DNA of 64,000 bases from an uncultured Lachnospiraceae bacterium (GTDB taxonomy: Bacteria > Bacillota > Clostridia > Lachnospirales > Lachnospiraceae). The notes under the pieces were generated by a model, which worked only from the letters and a program-made list of their open reading frames with translations, did not search any database and had not been told where the DNA came from. Positions 11,356-20,872 of the stretch are shown in pieces. How positions within the stretch are numbered: position 1 is the stretch's first letter; the number at the start of each line of letters is the position of its first letter. The position numbers and the translations under genes were made by a program. The stretch is from NCBI GenBank assembly GCA_902779355.1, contig CACZBF010000004.1, positions 1-64,000 of the forward strand, written 5' to 3'.

Positions 11356-12543
11356 ATGGCAAAAGCAAAATTTGAAAGAAACAAACCGCATTGTAACATT
11401 GGTACCATCGGTCACGTAGATCATGGTAAGACCACGCTGACTGCAGCGATCACGAAGGTGCTTTCCGAGAGAGTTGCAGGAAACGTTGCTACGGATTTCG
11501 AGAACATTGATAAGGCTCCGGAAGAGAGAGAAAGAGGTATCACGATCTCTACCGCTCACGTGGAGTATGAGACTGAGAAGAGACATTACGCACACGTTGA
11601 CTGCCCCGGCCATGCTGACTATGTCAAGAACATGATCACCGGTGCTGCTCAGATGGATGGTGCAATCCTCGTAGTAGCTGCTACTGACGGCGTGATGGCA
11701 CAGACCAAGGAGCACATCCTTCTGTCCCGTCAGGTAGGTGTTCCGTACATCGTAGTATTCCTGAACAAGTGTGATATGGTTGACGATCCGGAGCTGATCG
11801 AGCTGGTTGAGATGGAAGTTACCGAGCAGCTTGAGGAGTATGGCTTCAAGGATTGCCCGATCATCAAGGGTTCCGCTCTGAAGGCTCTGGAAGATCCGTC
11901 CGGCGAGTGGGGCGACAAGATCATGGAGCTTATGGATACCGTAGATTCCTATATCCCGGATCCGCAGCGTGAGACCGACAAGCCGTTCCTGATGGCTGTC
12001 GAGGACGTATTCACCATCACCGGTCGTGGTACTGTTGCTACCGGCCGTGTAGAGCGTGGTACGCTGCACCTGAATGAGGAACTTGAGATCCTCGGTGTGA
12101 AGGAAGACGTTCAGAAGACCGTTGTAACCGGTATCGAGATGTTCAGAAAGCAGCTTGACGAGGCTATGGCTGGTGATAACATCGGTGCACTGCTTCGTGG
12201 TATCGACCGCGACAAGATCGAGCGTGGACAGGTTCTTGCAAAGCCGGGTAGTGTTACCTGCCATCGTAAGTTTACGGCTCAGGTATACGTACTGACCAAG
12301 GACGAGGGTGGTCGTCATACACCGTTCTTCAACAACTATCGTCCGCAGTTCTATTTCCGTACCACGGACGTTACCGGTGTTTGCAACCTTCCCAGCGGTA
12401 CTGAGATGTGCATGCCTGGCGACAACATCGAGATGACCATCGAGCTGATCCATCCGGTCGCTATGGAGCAGGGTCTTACCTTCGCTATCCGTGAGGGTGG
12501 CCGTACCGTAGGTTCCGGACGTATCGCTTCCATCATCGAGTGA
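11356..12543 (+). CDS. tuf: Elongation factor Tu
   Basis: GTPase that delivers aminoacyl-tRNA to the ribosome, 395 aa. I chose the ATG at 11356 (AAAGGAGACGAA upstream; [12 protein letters not shown]) over an in-frame start 14 codons earlier that precedes the ribosome site. G1 (GHVDHGKTT), G3 (DCPGHADY) and G4 (NKCD) are present, and domains 2 and 3 are complete to the usual GRIASIIE end. It is a single gene with its own promoter and terminator. Confidence 0.98.
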   Translation: MAKAKFERNKPHCNIGTIGHVDHGKTTLTAAITKVLSERVAGNVATDFENIDKAPEERERGITISTAHVEYETEKRHYAHVDCPGHADYVKNMITGAAQMDGAILVVAATDGVMAQTKEHILLSRQVGVPYIVVFLNKCDMVDDPELIELVEMEVTEQLEEYGFKDCPIIKGSALKALEDPSGEWGDKIMELMDTVDSYIPDPQRETDKPFLMAVEDVFTITGRGTVATGRVERGTLHLNEELEILGVKEDVQKTVVTGIEMFRKQLDEAMAGDNIGALLRGIDRDKIERGQVLAKPGSVTCHRKFTAQVYVLTKDEGGRHTPFFNNYRPQFYFRTTDVTGVCNLPSGTEMCMPGDNIEMTIELIHPVAMEQGLTFAIREGGRTVGSGRIASIIE

Positions 12544-12580
12544 TCGAAAGCAACTGAATGAGTACGAGCTTTAAGAACCA

Positions 12581-12612
12581 AGGCTCCCGGGGATTACCCT
12601 GGGAGTCTTTTT
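12581..12612 (+). terminator. tuf terminator
   Basis: A 12-bp GC-rich stem with two G-T wobbles (12581-12592 with 12597-12608) and an ATTA loop, followed by a five-T run. Confidence 0.85.
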
Positions 12613-12641
12613 GATGGATCCATCTAGTACTTTTTTCATGG

Positions 12642-12772
12642 TTGAGGAATCCGATCTCCTGTCCGATAATATCTATAACATAAATCACAATATCTAGTGA
12701 GATTGAATGAGGACACACAAGATATCGCCCGCCAAAGCGTCGGAAAGAGCCTACGGACCGACTGAACGGCGG
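12642..12772 (+). promoter_or_regulatory. Possible promoter and structured leader
   Basis: A weak promoter (TTGAGG 12642-12647, 17 nt, GATAAT 12665-12670) precedes an about 125-nt leader. Its 3' part can fold as CCGCC (12729-12733) with GGCGG (12768-12772) around GTCGG (12739-12743) with CCGAC (12758-12762). The two helices are separated by purine-rich 5-nt internal loops (AAAGC / TGAAC). I could not match it to a known riboswitch consensus, and it ends just before the ribosome site of the next gene. Confidence 0.3.
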
Positions 12773-12795
12773 AGGAAGTACAGGAGGTACGTATT

Positions 12796-13074
12796 ATGAT
12801 CATGGAAGTCACACCGGTGAGCCCGTATTCAACTTCTTCACAGGAAGGACAAAGAGAAGCATTTTATTATCAGACACCGCGCAGGACATCCCTGTCTTTC
12901 GGATCAATGCTGGCGGATGAAGAGGAGAAACTTGCAGTTACGGCGGCTGTGCCGAGGGCGGATGAGTTCAAGAGCGCGACGCCGCAGGAGACACATTATG
13001 CACTGACAGAGCAGGAGCTCGAAGAAAGTCTTGCAAAACTGCTCCATTACGCAGGATTGGACGGTCTCGAATAA
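12796..13074 (+). CDS. Hypothetical protein, 92 aa
   Basis: Small soluble protein I do not recognise. The ATG at 12796 sits 7 nt after ACAGGAGGT; a second ATG two codons on (12802) is also possible. The N-terminal half is Ser/Thr/Pro-rich and probably disordered. The C-terminal half contains an acidic amphipathic helix (LTEQELEESLAKLLHYAGLDGLE). There are no membrane segments or cysteine pairs. It is a one-gene unit between the tuf terminator and its own strong terminator, with a possibly structured leader. The strong ribosome site and terminator argue that it is a real gene. Confidence 0.6.
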   Translation: MIMEVTPVSPYSTSSQEGQREAFYYQTPRRTSLSFGSMLADEEEKLAVTAAVPRADEFKSATPQETHYALTEQELEESLAKLLHYAGLDGLE

Positions 13075-13108
13075 CAGCTACAGAGCATCAGAAATGTATG
13101 AACGTAGA

Positions 13109-13142
13109 AACACCACCGAAAAAATGTCGGTGGTGTTTTTTT
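13109..13142 (+). terminator. Terminator of the 92-aa gene
   Basis: A perfect 11-bp stem AACACCACCGA (13109-13119) with TCGGTGGTGTT (13127-13137), closed by a 7-nt loop and continuing into a T-run. Confidence 0.85.
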
Positions 13143-13218
13143 GCCTATGGTGCTACAATAACAGAGGATTTTGGAAAGCACCAAATACCCGAAGAATAAA
13201 GAAAAGGAAGTGGCAGAA

Positions 13219-14577
13219 ATGTCAGCAGCACAAATTTTGGCAGTGATCATTTTTGTGGTCATGTTTATCTTGATCGTATGGGATAAGATTGAGCGTCAGT
13301 ATGTGACCCTCGGATGCGGTCTGCTTACACTGATCTTCGTGTTCGGCTTTGCCATGAGGAGCCCATCTGCGGTCTGGGAGACCCTGAATATACGGAGTAT
13401 TTTTACTCTGGACTTTTGGTACGCGGCAGGAGGAGAGGGCTCGGAAAGTGCCGGCGTCAACTGGGCGACGATCATTTTCCTGCTCGGCATGATGATCATG
13501 GTGGAAGGCATGGCACGAACCGGGTTTTTCCGGTGGCTTTGCATGGTATTTGCAAAGGCGGTTAATTATAAGCCGATCCCGCTGTTTGTGGCATTTATGA
13601 TCATGTCTGCAGGCTTGGCGATGTTCATCGACAGTATTACCGTGATCCTGTTTTTGGCAGCCGTGACCGTGGAGCTTGCACAGCTCTTGAAGATCGATCC
13701 GGTGCCCATGATCATGTCCGAGATCTTTTGTGCAAATCTGGGCGGTTCGGCGACCATGTGTGGAGACCCGCCGAATATCATCATCGGTACGGCTTTGGGT
13801 CTGTCTTTCGGACAGTTTGTGACGAATACCGGTCTGATCGCGTTAGTCTCGCTTGTGGTCGTGGTTATTTATTATTTCCTCGTATTCCGCAAGGAACTGG
13901 TCGCGGAGCAGCATGAGGGCGTGGACGTGGCAAGTATGCCGACTCCGAAGGAAGCGATCAAGGATCGAAAAGGTTTTTTCGTCAGCTGTGGGATTTTTGG
14001 CTGTGCGGTGGTGCTGCTGATCACTCACGCACAGACAGGGTTGTCCGTGGCGTTTATCGGGACGTTTATCGCAATCATAACACTGATTGCAGGCGCAAAG
14101 CATATTCCGGAGATCATGAGACGTGTGGACTTTAAAACACTGCTGTTTTTTATAGGCCTGTTCATCGTGGTCGGCGGCTTAGAGCAGACTGGTGTGTTGG
14201 AAGTGATCGCCGGTTTGATCGGCAAGATGTCCGGTGGAAATGCATATGCCATGGTTGCGATCATCATCTGGGTTTCTGCGAGCGCAAGCGCCTTTGTGGA
14301 TAACATTCCGTTTGCCGCAACGATGGTGCCTGTGATCCGGAGTCTTTCGGCCACCATGGGTGTGGATATCCACACGCTGGCTTGGACGCTTGCCATGGGG
14401 ACGGATATCGGAGGCAGTGCGACGCCGATCGGTGCTTCGGCAAACGTGGTCGGGACTTCGGTTGCTGCGAAGAGTGGTTATCCGATCAGCTGGGGACGTT
14501 ATCTGAAGACTTCCGCACCTGCAACGATCATTGTTGTTGCGATCTCGATGTTTATGATATTTGCAAGATATCTGTAA
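13219..14577 (+). CDS. SLC13/ArsB-NhaD superfamily permease
   Basis: Polytopic inner-membrane transporter, 452 aa from the ATG at 13219 (AAGGAAG upstream). An in-frame start 16 codons earlier lacks a ribosome site and adds a charged leader. About 10-12 hydrophobic segments are visible. Two inverted signature loops typical of the superfamily are present: GGSATMCGDPPNIIIG in the first half and GGSATPIGASANVVG near the end. The family moves di/tricarboxylates, sulfate, arsenite or Na+/H+; the substrate cannot be set from sequence. No arsR or arsenate reductase is adjacent, which argues against an arsenite role. It may be cotranscribed with the kinase-like gene 33 nt downstream. Confidence 0.85.
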   Translation: MSAAQILAVIIFVVMFILIVWDKIERQYVTLGCGLLTLIFVFGFAMRSPSAVWETLNIRSIFTLDFWYAAGGEGSESAGVNWATIIFLLGMMIMVEGMARTGFFRWLCMVFAKAVNYKPIPLFVAFMIMSAGLAMFIDSITVILFLAAVTVELAQLLKIDPVPMIMSEIFCANLGGSATMCGDPPNIIIGTALGLSFGQFVTNTGLIALVSLVVVVIYYFLVFRKELVAEQHEGVDVASMPTPKEAIKDRKGFFVSCGIFGCAVVLLITHAQTGLSVAFIGTFIAIITLIAGAKHIPEIMRRVDFKTLLFFIGLFIVVGGLEQTGVLEVIAGLIGKMSGGNAYAMVAIIIWVSASASAFVDNIPFAATMVPVIRSLSATMGVDIHTLAWTLAMGTDIGGSATPIGASANVVGTSVAAKSGYPISWGRYLKTSAPATIIVVAISMFMIFARYL

Positions 14578-14610
14578 AGATAAATTTAGATTTAATAAGG
14601 AGGATATCCT

Positions 14611-15207
14611 ATGGAAAAACAAGTTCTGGTCTCTATCAGCCGTACTTATGGGAGCGGCGGGCATGCAATCGCCGCGAAAATAGCCGAGGATCTGGGACTT
14701 CCGCTGTATGACCGTAACCTCCTGGAAAAGATGGCGGATGAAAAAGTGATCAAGAATGATGAATTCCGGAAGGTGGATGACCGTCCGCATATCTGGATGC
14801 GCAGCAGGAACGTTCGCGGGTATTCGAATTCCCTCGAGGAAAACCTGTTAGAGCTTCAGTTTGACTACCTCAAAAAGAAAGCGAAAGAAGGAGAGTCCTT
14901 TGTCATCGTCGGGAGGTGCTCCGAAACAGCACTGAAGGATTTTGAAGGATTGATCTCGGTCTTTGTCAATGGGGATAAGGAAGCCAGATTGGAGCGGATC
15001 ATGTCGATCCAGAAGCTGGCGAGAGGTGATGCTGCAAATAAGATCAAGCGCGTGGATCGCATGAGAAAAATGTATCATGACCGTTTCGGAAAAAAGGGCT
15101 GGGGCGATTCTTCTGCCTATGATCTTTGCATCAACAGCACCAAACTCGGGATCGAAGGGACTGCTCTGATGCTGGAGAAATACATTGAAGCACGGCAGGA
15201 AGTATGA
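14611..15207 (+). CDS. Cytidylate kinase-like family protein
   Basis: Soluble P-loop protein, 198 aa, start preceded by AAGGAGGATATCCT. The N-terminus has the variant P-loop typical of this family (SRTYGSGGHAIAAKIAEDL, about residues 10-28) and a following YDRNLL segment. The mid region VIVGRCSE and the basic lid (RIKRVDRMRKMYHDRF-like, residues ~140-160) support a nucleotide-kinase fold. The family (PF13189) differs from true Cmk and its phosphoryl acceptor is generally unknown. It is common in Clostridia next to transporters or CBS-domain membrane proteins, as here. Confidence 0.8.
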   Translation: MEKQVLVSISRTYGSGGHAIAAKIAEDLGLPLYDRNLLEKMADEKVIKNDEFRKVDDRPHIWMRSRNVRGYSNSLEENLLELQFDYLKKKAKEGESFVIVGRCSETALKDFEGLISVFVNGDKEARLERIMSIQKLARGDAANKIKRVDRMRKMYHDRFGKKGWGDSSAYDLCINSTKLGIEGTALMLEKYIEARQEV

Positions 15208-15240
15208 TAAAATAGGGCTACTAACGAAACGGGAGCAGTT

Positions 15241-15489
15241 ATGAGTCAGGCGAAGGTAGACGCATACAAACAGCAGAAGAGAAATCGCGGCAAAACGATG
15301 AAGCGAGAGAAACGGATTCTGTTTCTGGAGAGGCTTCTCGGGATCGTAATTGCTGCTGCGGTTGTGTTCTGGATCGGATTTTCGATCTATCGGTACAATG
15401 ATTCCCGTACGGAAAAGGAGATTTCTTTTACGGAAGTGGACCTGTCGGCAGTCAATGATTTCAGTAACGCGCTTGCGGAAACGGAATAA
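15241..15489 (+). CDS. Small single-pass membrane protein, 82 aa
   Basis: A Lys/Arg-rich N-terminus (about 28 residues) precedes one transmembrane segment (about residues 31-48, LLGIVIAAAVVFWIGFSIY) and a short acidic outer tail. A positive-inside arrangement puts the C-terminus outside. The ribosome site is modest (GGGAG). The CNNM-type gene begins 3 nt after its stop, so translation is probably coupled. I do not recognise a family; a role with the downstream membrane protein is inference from position only. Confidence 0.65.
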   Translation: MSQAKVDAYKQQKRNRGKTMKREKRILFLERLLGIVIAAAVVFWIGFSIYRYNDSRTEKEISFTEVDLSAVNDFSNALAETE

Positions 15490-15492
15490 CGG

Positions 15493-16845
15493 GTGGCGCG
15501 GTTGGATACGGACATTATACTTGAGATATTGATCCTGATCATACTTCTTCTGCTCTCTGCATTCTTTTCTTCTGCAGAGACGGCATTTACCACGGTCAGC
15601 AGCATCCGGATGCGGACACTGGCGGAGGATGGTGACAGACGCGCGGCGAAGGTGCTGAAGATCAAGGAGCAGAGCCCAAAGATGCTCAGCGCCATCTTGA
15701 TCGGCAATAACGTGGTAAATCTGTCGGCATCTGCACTGACCACGACGATTGTGATCCATCTGAGCGGAGGGATCGCAACAGCGATCGCCACCGGTCTTTT
15801 GACGGTTTTGATCCTGATCTTCGGAGAGATTTCCCCAAAAACCATTGCCATGGTGCGTGCGGAGAAATTAGCCAAAGCATATGCGCCGTTCTTGTACGTG
15901 ATCATGATCGTTTTGACCCCCGTGATCATTGCGATCAATTTCCTGGCAGGACTGATCCTGCGCCTTTTTGGGATCAAAAAAGGGACAACGGTTGAGCCGA
16001 TCACAGAGGATGAATTGCGGACGATCGTGGATGTGAGCCAGGAGAACGGCATCATTGAGAACGAGGAACGCGACATCATCCAGAAGCTCTTTGATTTTAC
16101 CGATGCAAAGGTGCAGGAGGTGATGGTCCCTCGCAATCATATGACCTATACGGATGTGACCGTGGGATATGATGAGCTCATTGAACTGTTTCGGGAGTCC
16201 CATTTTTCAAGGATTCCGGTCTGTGAAGAGAACACCGACGATGTGGTCGGCATCATCTACTTGAAGGATCTTGTCTTCTTCGAGGATAAAGGGCATTTTT
16301 CCGCGCGGGATGTGATGCGGGAGCCTTTCTATACGTATGAGAACAAAAACACCGCAGATCTCCTTGCAGAGATGCGGGAGGCGTCCATCAGCATTGCGAT
16401 TGTTCTGGATGAGTACGGGGCGACGGCCGGCATGATCTCTCTGGAAGATCTGCTGGAGGAGATCGTCGGAGACATCCATGACGAGTATGACGAGAACGAA
16501 GAAGCGGATATCAGCGTGGAGGGCGAACGCGAATATCTCATCCGCGGAGCCGCGAATCTGGAGGATGTCTGCGAGGAATTGTCGCTTCCGTTCAAAAGCG
16601 AAGATTCGGATTCCGTGGGCGGTTACTTTCTGGAGCTCTTGGGACATGTACCTGCAGAGGGAGAGCAGGTGACGACGGAGAATGGCTATACGCTTTCTGT
16701 GGATAAGATGGAGGGACGCAGCATTTCGGCGGTACGCCTTCTGATCCCGGAGAAAGAAGAGGAGACGGAAGAGGCAGAAGACAAGGAAGAACAAAAAGAA
16801 GAGCAGAAACAATCTGAAAAAAACGGGGTGGAGAGCAAAAATTAA
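15493..16845 (+). CDS. CNNM/CorC-type hemolysin family protein
   Basis: Membrane protein of 450 aa with the order DUF21 transmembrane domain (residues ~8-165), CBS pair (about 200-330) and CorC_HlyC transporter-associated domain (about 345-430). It then has a Glu/Lys-rich tail (EEETEEAEDKEEQKEE). The DUF21 hallmark SAFFSSAETAF is present. The family exports Mg2+ or other divalent cations, gated by nucleotide binding to the CBS pair. The start is a GTG at 15493 with almost no spacer from the upstream gene. There is no good ribosome site, so coupling or a later TTG (15502) is possible. Confidence 0.88.
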   Translation: MARLDTDIILEILILIILLLLSAFFSSAETAFTTVSSIRMRTLAEDGDRRAAKVLKIKEQSPKMLSAILIGNNVVNLSASALTTTIVIHLSGGIATAIATGLLTVLILIFGEISPKTIAMVRAEKLAKAYAPFLYVIMIVLTPVIIAINFLAGLILRLFGIKKGTTVEPITEDELRTIVDVSQENGIIENEERDIIQKLFDFTDAKVQEVMVPRNHMTYTDVTVGYDELIELFRESHFSRIPVCEENTDDVVGIIYLKDLVFFEDKGHFSARDVMREPFYTYENKNTADLLAEMREASISIAIVLDEYGATAGMISLEDLLEEIVGDIHDEYDENEEADISVEGEREYLIRGAANLEDVCEELSLPFKSEDSDSVGGYFLELLGHVPAEGEQVTTENGYTLSVDKMEGRSISAVRLLIPEKEEETEEAEDKEEQKEEQKQSEKNGVESKN

Positions 16846-16879
16846 ATTTTAACATAATAAGGACAGGAGGGATTTTACA

Positions 16880-18370
16880 ATGAACATGCAAAACATTCCA
16901 CAGGTGAAGATCGGAATCGTTGCGGTCAGCCGTGACTGCTTTCCGGAGTCTCTTTCGGTCAATCGCAGAAAAGCATTGATCGATGCCTACACGAAGAAGT
17001 ATGATGCAGCGGATATTTATGAGTGTCCGATCTGTATCGTGGAGAGCGAGATCCACATGGTGCAGGCATTGGAGGACATCAAGAAGGCCGGCTGTAATGC
17101 GCTTTGCGTTTATCTTGGAAACTTCGGACCGGAGATTTCCGAAACGCTCCTTGCAAAGCATTATGACGGACCGAAAATGTTTGTGGCTGCTGCAGAGGAG
17201 AGCCAGAATGACCTGATCCAGGGCAGAGGCGATGCTTACTGCGGTATGCTGAATGCAAGTTACAACCTGAAACTTCGTAATGTCGGCGCGTATATTCCGG
17301 AGTATCCGGTCGGGGATGCGGAAGACCTGGCAGATATGATCCATGACTTTGTGCCGATTGCACGTGCAGTTATCGGACTTTCCGAGTTGAAGATCATTTC
17401 CTTCGGACCGAGACCGTTGAACTTCCTTGCATGTAACGCACCGATCAAGCAGCTGTACAATCTCGGTGTGGAAATCGAGGAAAACTCCGAGCTCGATCTG
17501 TTTGAATCCTTCAATAAGCATAAAGACGATCCGCGTATTCCGGATGTCATCAAGGATATGGAAGCAGAGCTTGGTGCCGGCAACAAGAAGCCGGAAGTGC
17601 TCGCAAAGCTTGCGCAGTATGAGCTCACATTGCTGGATTGGGTGGAGGCACATAAGGGATATCGTAAATATGTGGCGATCGCCGGCAAATGCTGGCCTGC
17701 ATTCCAGACACAGTTTGGCTTCGTGCCCTGCTATGTGAACAGCCGCCTTACCGGAAAAGGGATCCCGGTTTCCTGTGAAGTGGATATTTACGGCTGCCTT
17801 TCCGAGTTTATCGGCACTTGCGTCAGCGACGATGTGGTAACGCTGCTTGATATCAACAACTCCGTTCCGAAGGATATGTACCATGAGTCCATCGAAGGCA
17901 AGTTTGACTACAAGCATACGGATACATTCATGGGCTTCCATTGCGGCAATACCTGCAGCACGAAGCTTGCGTTCCATGAGATGAAGTATCAGCTCATCAT
18001 GGCAAGATCGCTTCCGGTGGAAGTGACCAACGGTACGCTGGAAGGCGATATCGCGCCTGGCAAGATCACGTTCTACCGCCTGCAATCCACCGCGGACAAC
18101 AAACTCCGTGCATATCTGGCAGAGGGTGAGGTGCTTCCGGTTGCAACGAAGTCCTTCGGCGGCATCGGCGTTTTCGCGATCAAGGAGATGGGTCGGTTCT
18201 ATCGCCACGTATTGATCGAGAAGAACTACCCGCACCACGGCGCAGTGGCATTCGGCCATTATGGCAAAGCACTGTACGAAGTATTCAAGTATATCGGTGT
18301 GCCGCTTGAGGATTTGAACTACAATCAGCCGGCAAGCCTGCCGTATAAGACGGAAAATCCTTTTGTGTGA
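16880..18370 (+). CDS. L-fucose/L-arabinose isomerase-fold protein
   Basis: Soluble protein of 496 aa, start preceded by ACAGGAGGG. Two halves resemble the isomerase superfamily: an N-terminal Rossmann-like region, and a C-terminal part with the metal-site-like segment GFHCGNT (about residue 353) and the late YRLQST motif. The lengths are right for the family, but the sequence is not close to FucI or AraA and no sugar genes flank it. The substrate is therefore open; it may act on another keto/aldo sugar or be a repurposed member. It stands as a single gene with a strong terminator. Confidence 0.7.
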   Translation: MNMQNIPQVKIGIVAVSRDCFPESLSVNRRKALIDAYTKKYDAADIYECPICIVESEIHMVQALEDIKKAGCNALCVYLGNFGPEISETLLAKHYDGPKMFVAAAEESQNDLIQGRGDAYCGMLNASYNLKLRNVGAYIPEYPVGDAEDLADMIHDFVPIARAVIGLSELKIISFGPRPLNFLACNAPIKQLYNLGVEIEENSELDLFESFNKHKDDPRIPDVIKDMEAELGAGNKKPEVLAKLAQYELTLLDWVEAHKGYRKYVAIAGKCWPAFQTQFGFVPCYVNSRLTGKGIPVSCEVDIYGCLSEFIGTCVSDDVVTLLDINNSVPKDMYHESIEGKFDYKHTDTFMGFHCGNTCSTKLAFHEMKYQLIMARSLPVEVTNGTLEGDIAPGKITFYRLQSTADNKLRAYLAEGEVLPVATKSFGGIGVFAIKEMGRFYRHVLIEKNYPHHGAVAFGHYGKALYEVFKYIGVPLEDLNYNQPASLPYKTENPFV

Positions 18371-18391
18371 TCTCTTGTCGAATCAAGAGTA

Positions 18392-18422
18392 AAGCCCGGG
18401 GAGAGATCCCCGGGCTTTTTTT
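18392..18422 (+). terminator. Terminator after the isomerase-fold gene
   Basis: A perfect 11-bp stem AAGCCCGGGGA (18392-18402) with TCCCCGGGCTT (18407-18417), GAGA loop and T-run. Confidence 0.92.
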
Positions 18423-18502
18423 GGTCACTTACGTTTTTATCCCACTTTTTCAAAATTTGTGCTATAATGAGAAAGCATTTTGCAAAGAATTGAGGATTTG
18501 AG

Positions 18503-19873
18503 ATGGATTATGATGTGATCATCATCGGAGCCGGACCGGGCGGCATTTTTTCCGCTTATGAGCTCCGTAAGAAAAAGCCGGGTCTGAAAGTGGCTGTCTT
18601 TGAGGCCGGTTATTCCCTGGAAAAGCGTAAATGCCCGATTGACGGTGTCAAGGTCAAGAGCTGCATCAAGTGCCAGACTTGTGCCATCATGAGCGGTTTT
18701 GGCGGAGCAGGCGCCTTTTCCGACGGGAAATACAATATTACGAATGATTTCGGCGGCACGCTGTACGAATATATCGGACGCGAGCGGGCGCTTGATCTGA
18801 TGCGCTATGTGGATGACATCAATGTTTCCCACGGCGGCGAAAATACCAAGATGTATTCTACTGCCGGAACGCATCTCAAAAAGCTCTGCATGCAGAATAA
18901 GCTCTCCCTACTGGATGCCTCGGTACGCCATCTCGGCACGGATATCAACTATATCGTGTTAGAGCAGCTCTATAACGAGTTAAAAGACGACATCGACTTC
19001 TTTTTCCAGACACCGGTACAGAAGATCGAGGCGCTGCAGGGCGGCGGCTATCGTATCCTGCATAAAGACGGCAGCGCGGAATGTGACAAGTGCATCATCT
19101 CCGTCGGCAGGAGCGGGAGCAAGTGGATGGAGACCGTTTGTCAGGATCTGGAGATCGATACAAAGAGCAATCGTGTAGATATCGGGGTCAGGGTCGAACT
19201 CCCGGCGGTCATTTTTTCCGACCTCACGGATGAGCTTTACGAGAGCAAGATCGTCTATCAGACCGCAAAATTCGAAGATCGTGTGCGGACCTTCTGTATG
19301 AATCCCTACGGATCTGTCGTCAATGAAAATACCAACGGCATCGTGACCGTTAACGGTCATAGCTTTGAGGATCCGAGCAAACGGACCGAAAACACAAACT
19401 TTGCACTGCTGGTTGCCAAGCATTTTTCTGAGCCTTTCCGCGACAGCAACGGCTATGGCGAGAGCATTGCCCGCCTTTCCAACATGCTGGGCGGCGGCGT
19501 GATCCTGCAGCGGTTCGGTGATCTGGAGCGCGGCAGAAGGAGTACGGAGAAGCGTATTGCGGAATGCACCGTGCATCCGACGCTGGCAGCGACGCCGGGA
19601 GATCTTTCTCTTGTGCTTCCCAAGCGGATCATGGACGGGATCATCGAGATGATCCATGCACTGGACAAAGTGGCCCCGGGCACTGCAAATGACGATACGC
19701 TGCTTTACGGTGTGGAAGTCAAGTTTTATAATATGGAAGTCAAATTGAACGAACGACTGGAAACGAACCATCCGGGACTATTTTGCATCGGCGACGGCAG
19801 CGGCGTGACACATTCGCTTTCTCATGCCTCCGCCAGCGGCGTTTATGTGGCGGATCTCATCGCAGAAGAATAA
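18503..19873 (+). CDS. FAD-dependent dehydrogenase (COG2509-like)
   Basis: Flavoprotein of 456 aa. The N-terminal dinucleotide-binding motif GAGPGGIFSAYEL (residues 8-20) is followed by a cysteine-rich insert (CPIDGVKVKSCIKCQTC, about 45-62) and SGFGGAGAFSDGK. This combination marks the uncharacterised FAD-dependent dehydrogenase family COG2509. The C-terminal GDGSGVTHSLSHASASG completes the FAD fold. The cysteines could bind an Fe-S cluster or a zinc ion; this is not known. A TATAAT at 18463-18468 precedes the start without a clear -35. It is followed 33 nt later by the ABC permease. Confidence 0.85.
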   Translation: MDYDVIIIGAGPGGIFSAYELRKKKPGLKVAVFEAGYSLEKRKCPIDGVKVKSCIKCQTCAIMSGFGGAGAFSDGKYNITNDFGGTLYEYIGRERALDLMRYVDDINVSHGGENTKMYSTAGTHLKKLCMQNKLSLLDASVRHLGTDINYIVLEQLYNELKDDIDFFFQTPVQKIEALQGGGYRILHKDGSAECDKCIISVGRSGSKWMETVCQDLEIDTKSNRVDIGVRVELPAVIFSDLTDELYESKIVYQTAKFEDRVRTFCMNPYGSVVNENTNGIVTVNGHSFEDPSKRTENTNFALLVAKHFSEPFRDSNGYGESIARLSNMLGGGVILQRFGDLERGRRSTEKRIAECTVHPTLAATPGDLSLVLPKRIMDGIIEMIHALDKVAPGTANDDTLLYGVEVKFYNMEVKLNERLETNHPGLFCIGDGSGVTHSLSHASASGVYVADLIAEE

Positions 19874-19906
19874 AACCTCACAATCACGCAGAAAGGAACG
19901 AACCTC

Positions 19907-20863
19907 ATGATAGCAGCCTATTTTTCCTCTCTTAGTCCGGCAGCTTTTGTCAATGCGCTGCCCGGCAATATCGCACAGGGTATTCTCTGGGGCATTATGG
20001 CCCTTGGCGTTTACATTACGTTTCGGCTTCTGGATTTTGCCGATCTGACGGTCGACGGTTCCATGGCTACCGGCGGTGCGGTTACGGTTATGTTGACCAT
20101 CGCAGGTGTTCCGGTCGCACTTGCCCTTACGATCGCGGTGATCTCGGGTGCGCTTGCCGGGCTTGTCACGGGACTCCTGCATACGAAGCTTGGGATTCCG
20201 CCTATCTTGGCGGGGATTCTCTCTCAGATCGGACTGTATTCCATCAATCTGAACATTCTCGGCGGCGCGAACCAGGCGATCAGCGTGGATAAGTATCCGC
20301 TGATCTTGTCGCTGCGAAACGTCAGCCAATCCATTGTCATTGCGTTGATCTTTGTTGCGATCATCATTGCCATCATGTACTGGTATTTCGGTACCGAGCA
20401 GGGTTCCGCCCTTCGCGCGACAGGATGCAACCGCGCGATGAGTAAGGCGCAAGGGATCAATACCGCAAACATGGAGCTGATCGGACTTGCCATCAGCAAT
20501 GCACTTGTGGCACTGTCGGGCGGTCTTCTGGCACAGTACCAAGGATTTGCAGATGTACAGATGGCAAGAGGCGCGATCGTCATCGGTCTGGCGGCAGTCA
20601 TCATCGGAGAAGTCCTCGGAGAGGCTCTCTTCAAAAAACAGATGAATTTTGCGCTGCGGCTCGCATTCGTCGTGGTTGGCGGTATTGTCTACTATTTCGT
20701 CATCGGCCTGATCCTCTGGCTCAAGATGCCGACGGATGACCTGAAGCTCTTTACCGCCGTCATCGTTGCAATCTTCCTGGCAGTGCCGTACCTTCGGAAA
20801 CAGCGGAAGAGTTCCTTTAAACTGGCAGCCAAGCGGGCGCTCGGCATCAAAAACGACGTGTAA
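19907..20863 (+). CDS. ABC transporter permease (COG4120 type)
   Basis: Integral membrane permease of 318 aa with about 8-9 hydrophobic segments. The stretch FRLLDFADLTVDGSMATGGA near the N-terminus is diagnostic of the LIV-like permease family that pairs with TrpX-type binding proteins. The ATPase follows after 9 nt. The third partner, the COG2984 binding lipoprotein that normally heads this operon, is absent from the neighbourhood; the FAD dehydrogenase gene sits in its place. Substrates proposed for relatives are aromatic amino acids or related compounds. Confidence 0.85.
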   Translation: MIAAYFSSLSPAAFVNALPGNIAQGILWGIMALGVYITFRLLDFADLTVDGSMATGGAVTVMLTIAGVPVALALTIAVISGALAGLVTGLLHTKLGIPPILAGILSQIGLYSINLNILGGANQAISVDKYPLILSLRNVSQSIVIALIFVAIIIAIMYWYFGTEQGSALRATGCNRAMSKAQGINTANMELIGLAISNALVALSGGLLAQYQGFADVQMARGAIVIGLAAVIIGEVLGEALFKKQMNFALRLAFVVVGGIVYYFVIGLILWLKMPTDDLKLFTAVIVAIFLAVPYLRKQRKSSFKLAAKRALGIKNDV

Positions 20864-20872
20864 GGAGGCCCT

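Noticed and set aside
12721..12780. c-di-GMP (GEMM) riboswitch
   Set aside because: Some short matches (AAAGC next to GC helices) but the required conserved core and tetraloop receptor are missing.
16592..18259. 555-codon minus-strand frame across the CNNM and isomerase-fold genes
   Set aside because: Overlaps two well-supported plus-strand genes, contains no recognisable motif and no start signal.
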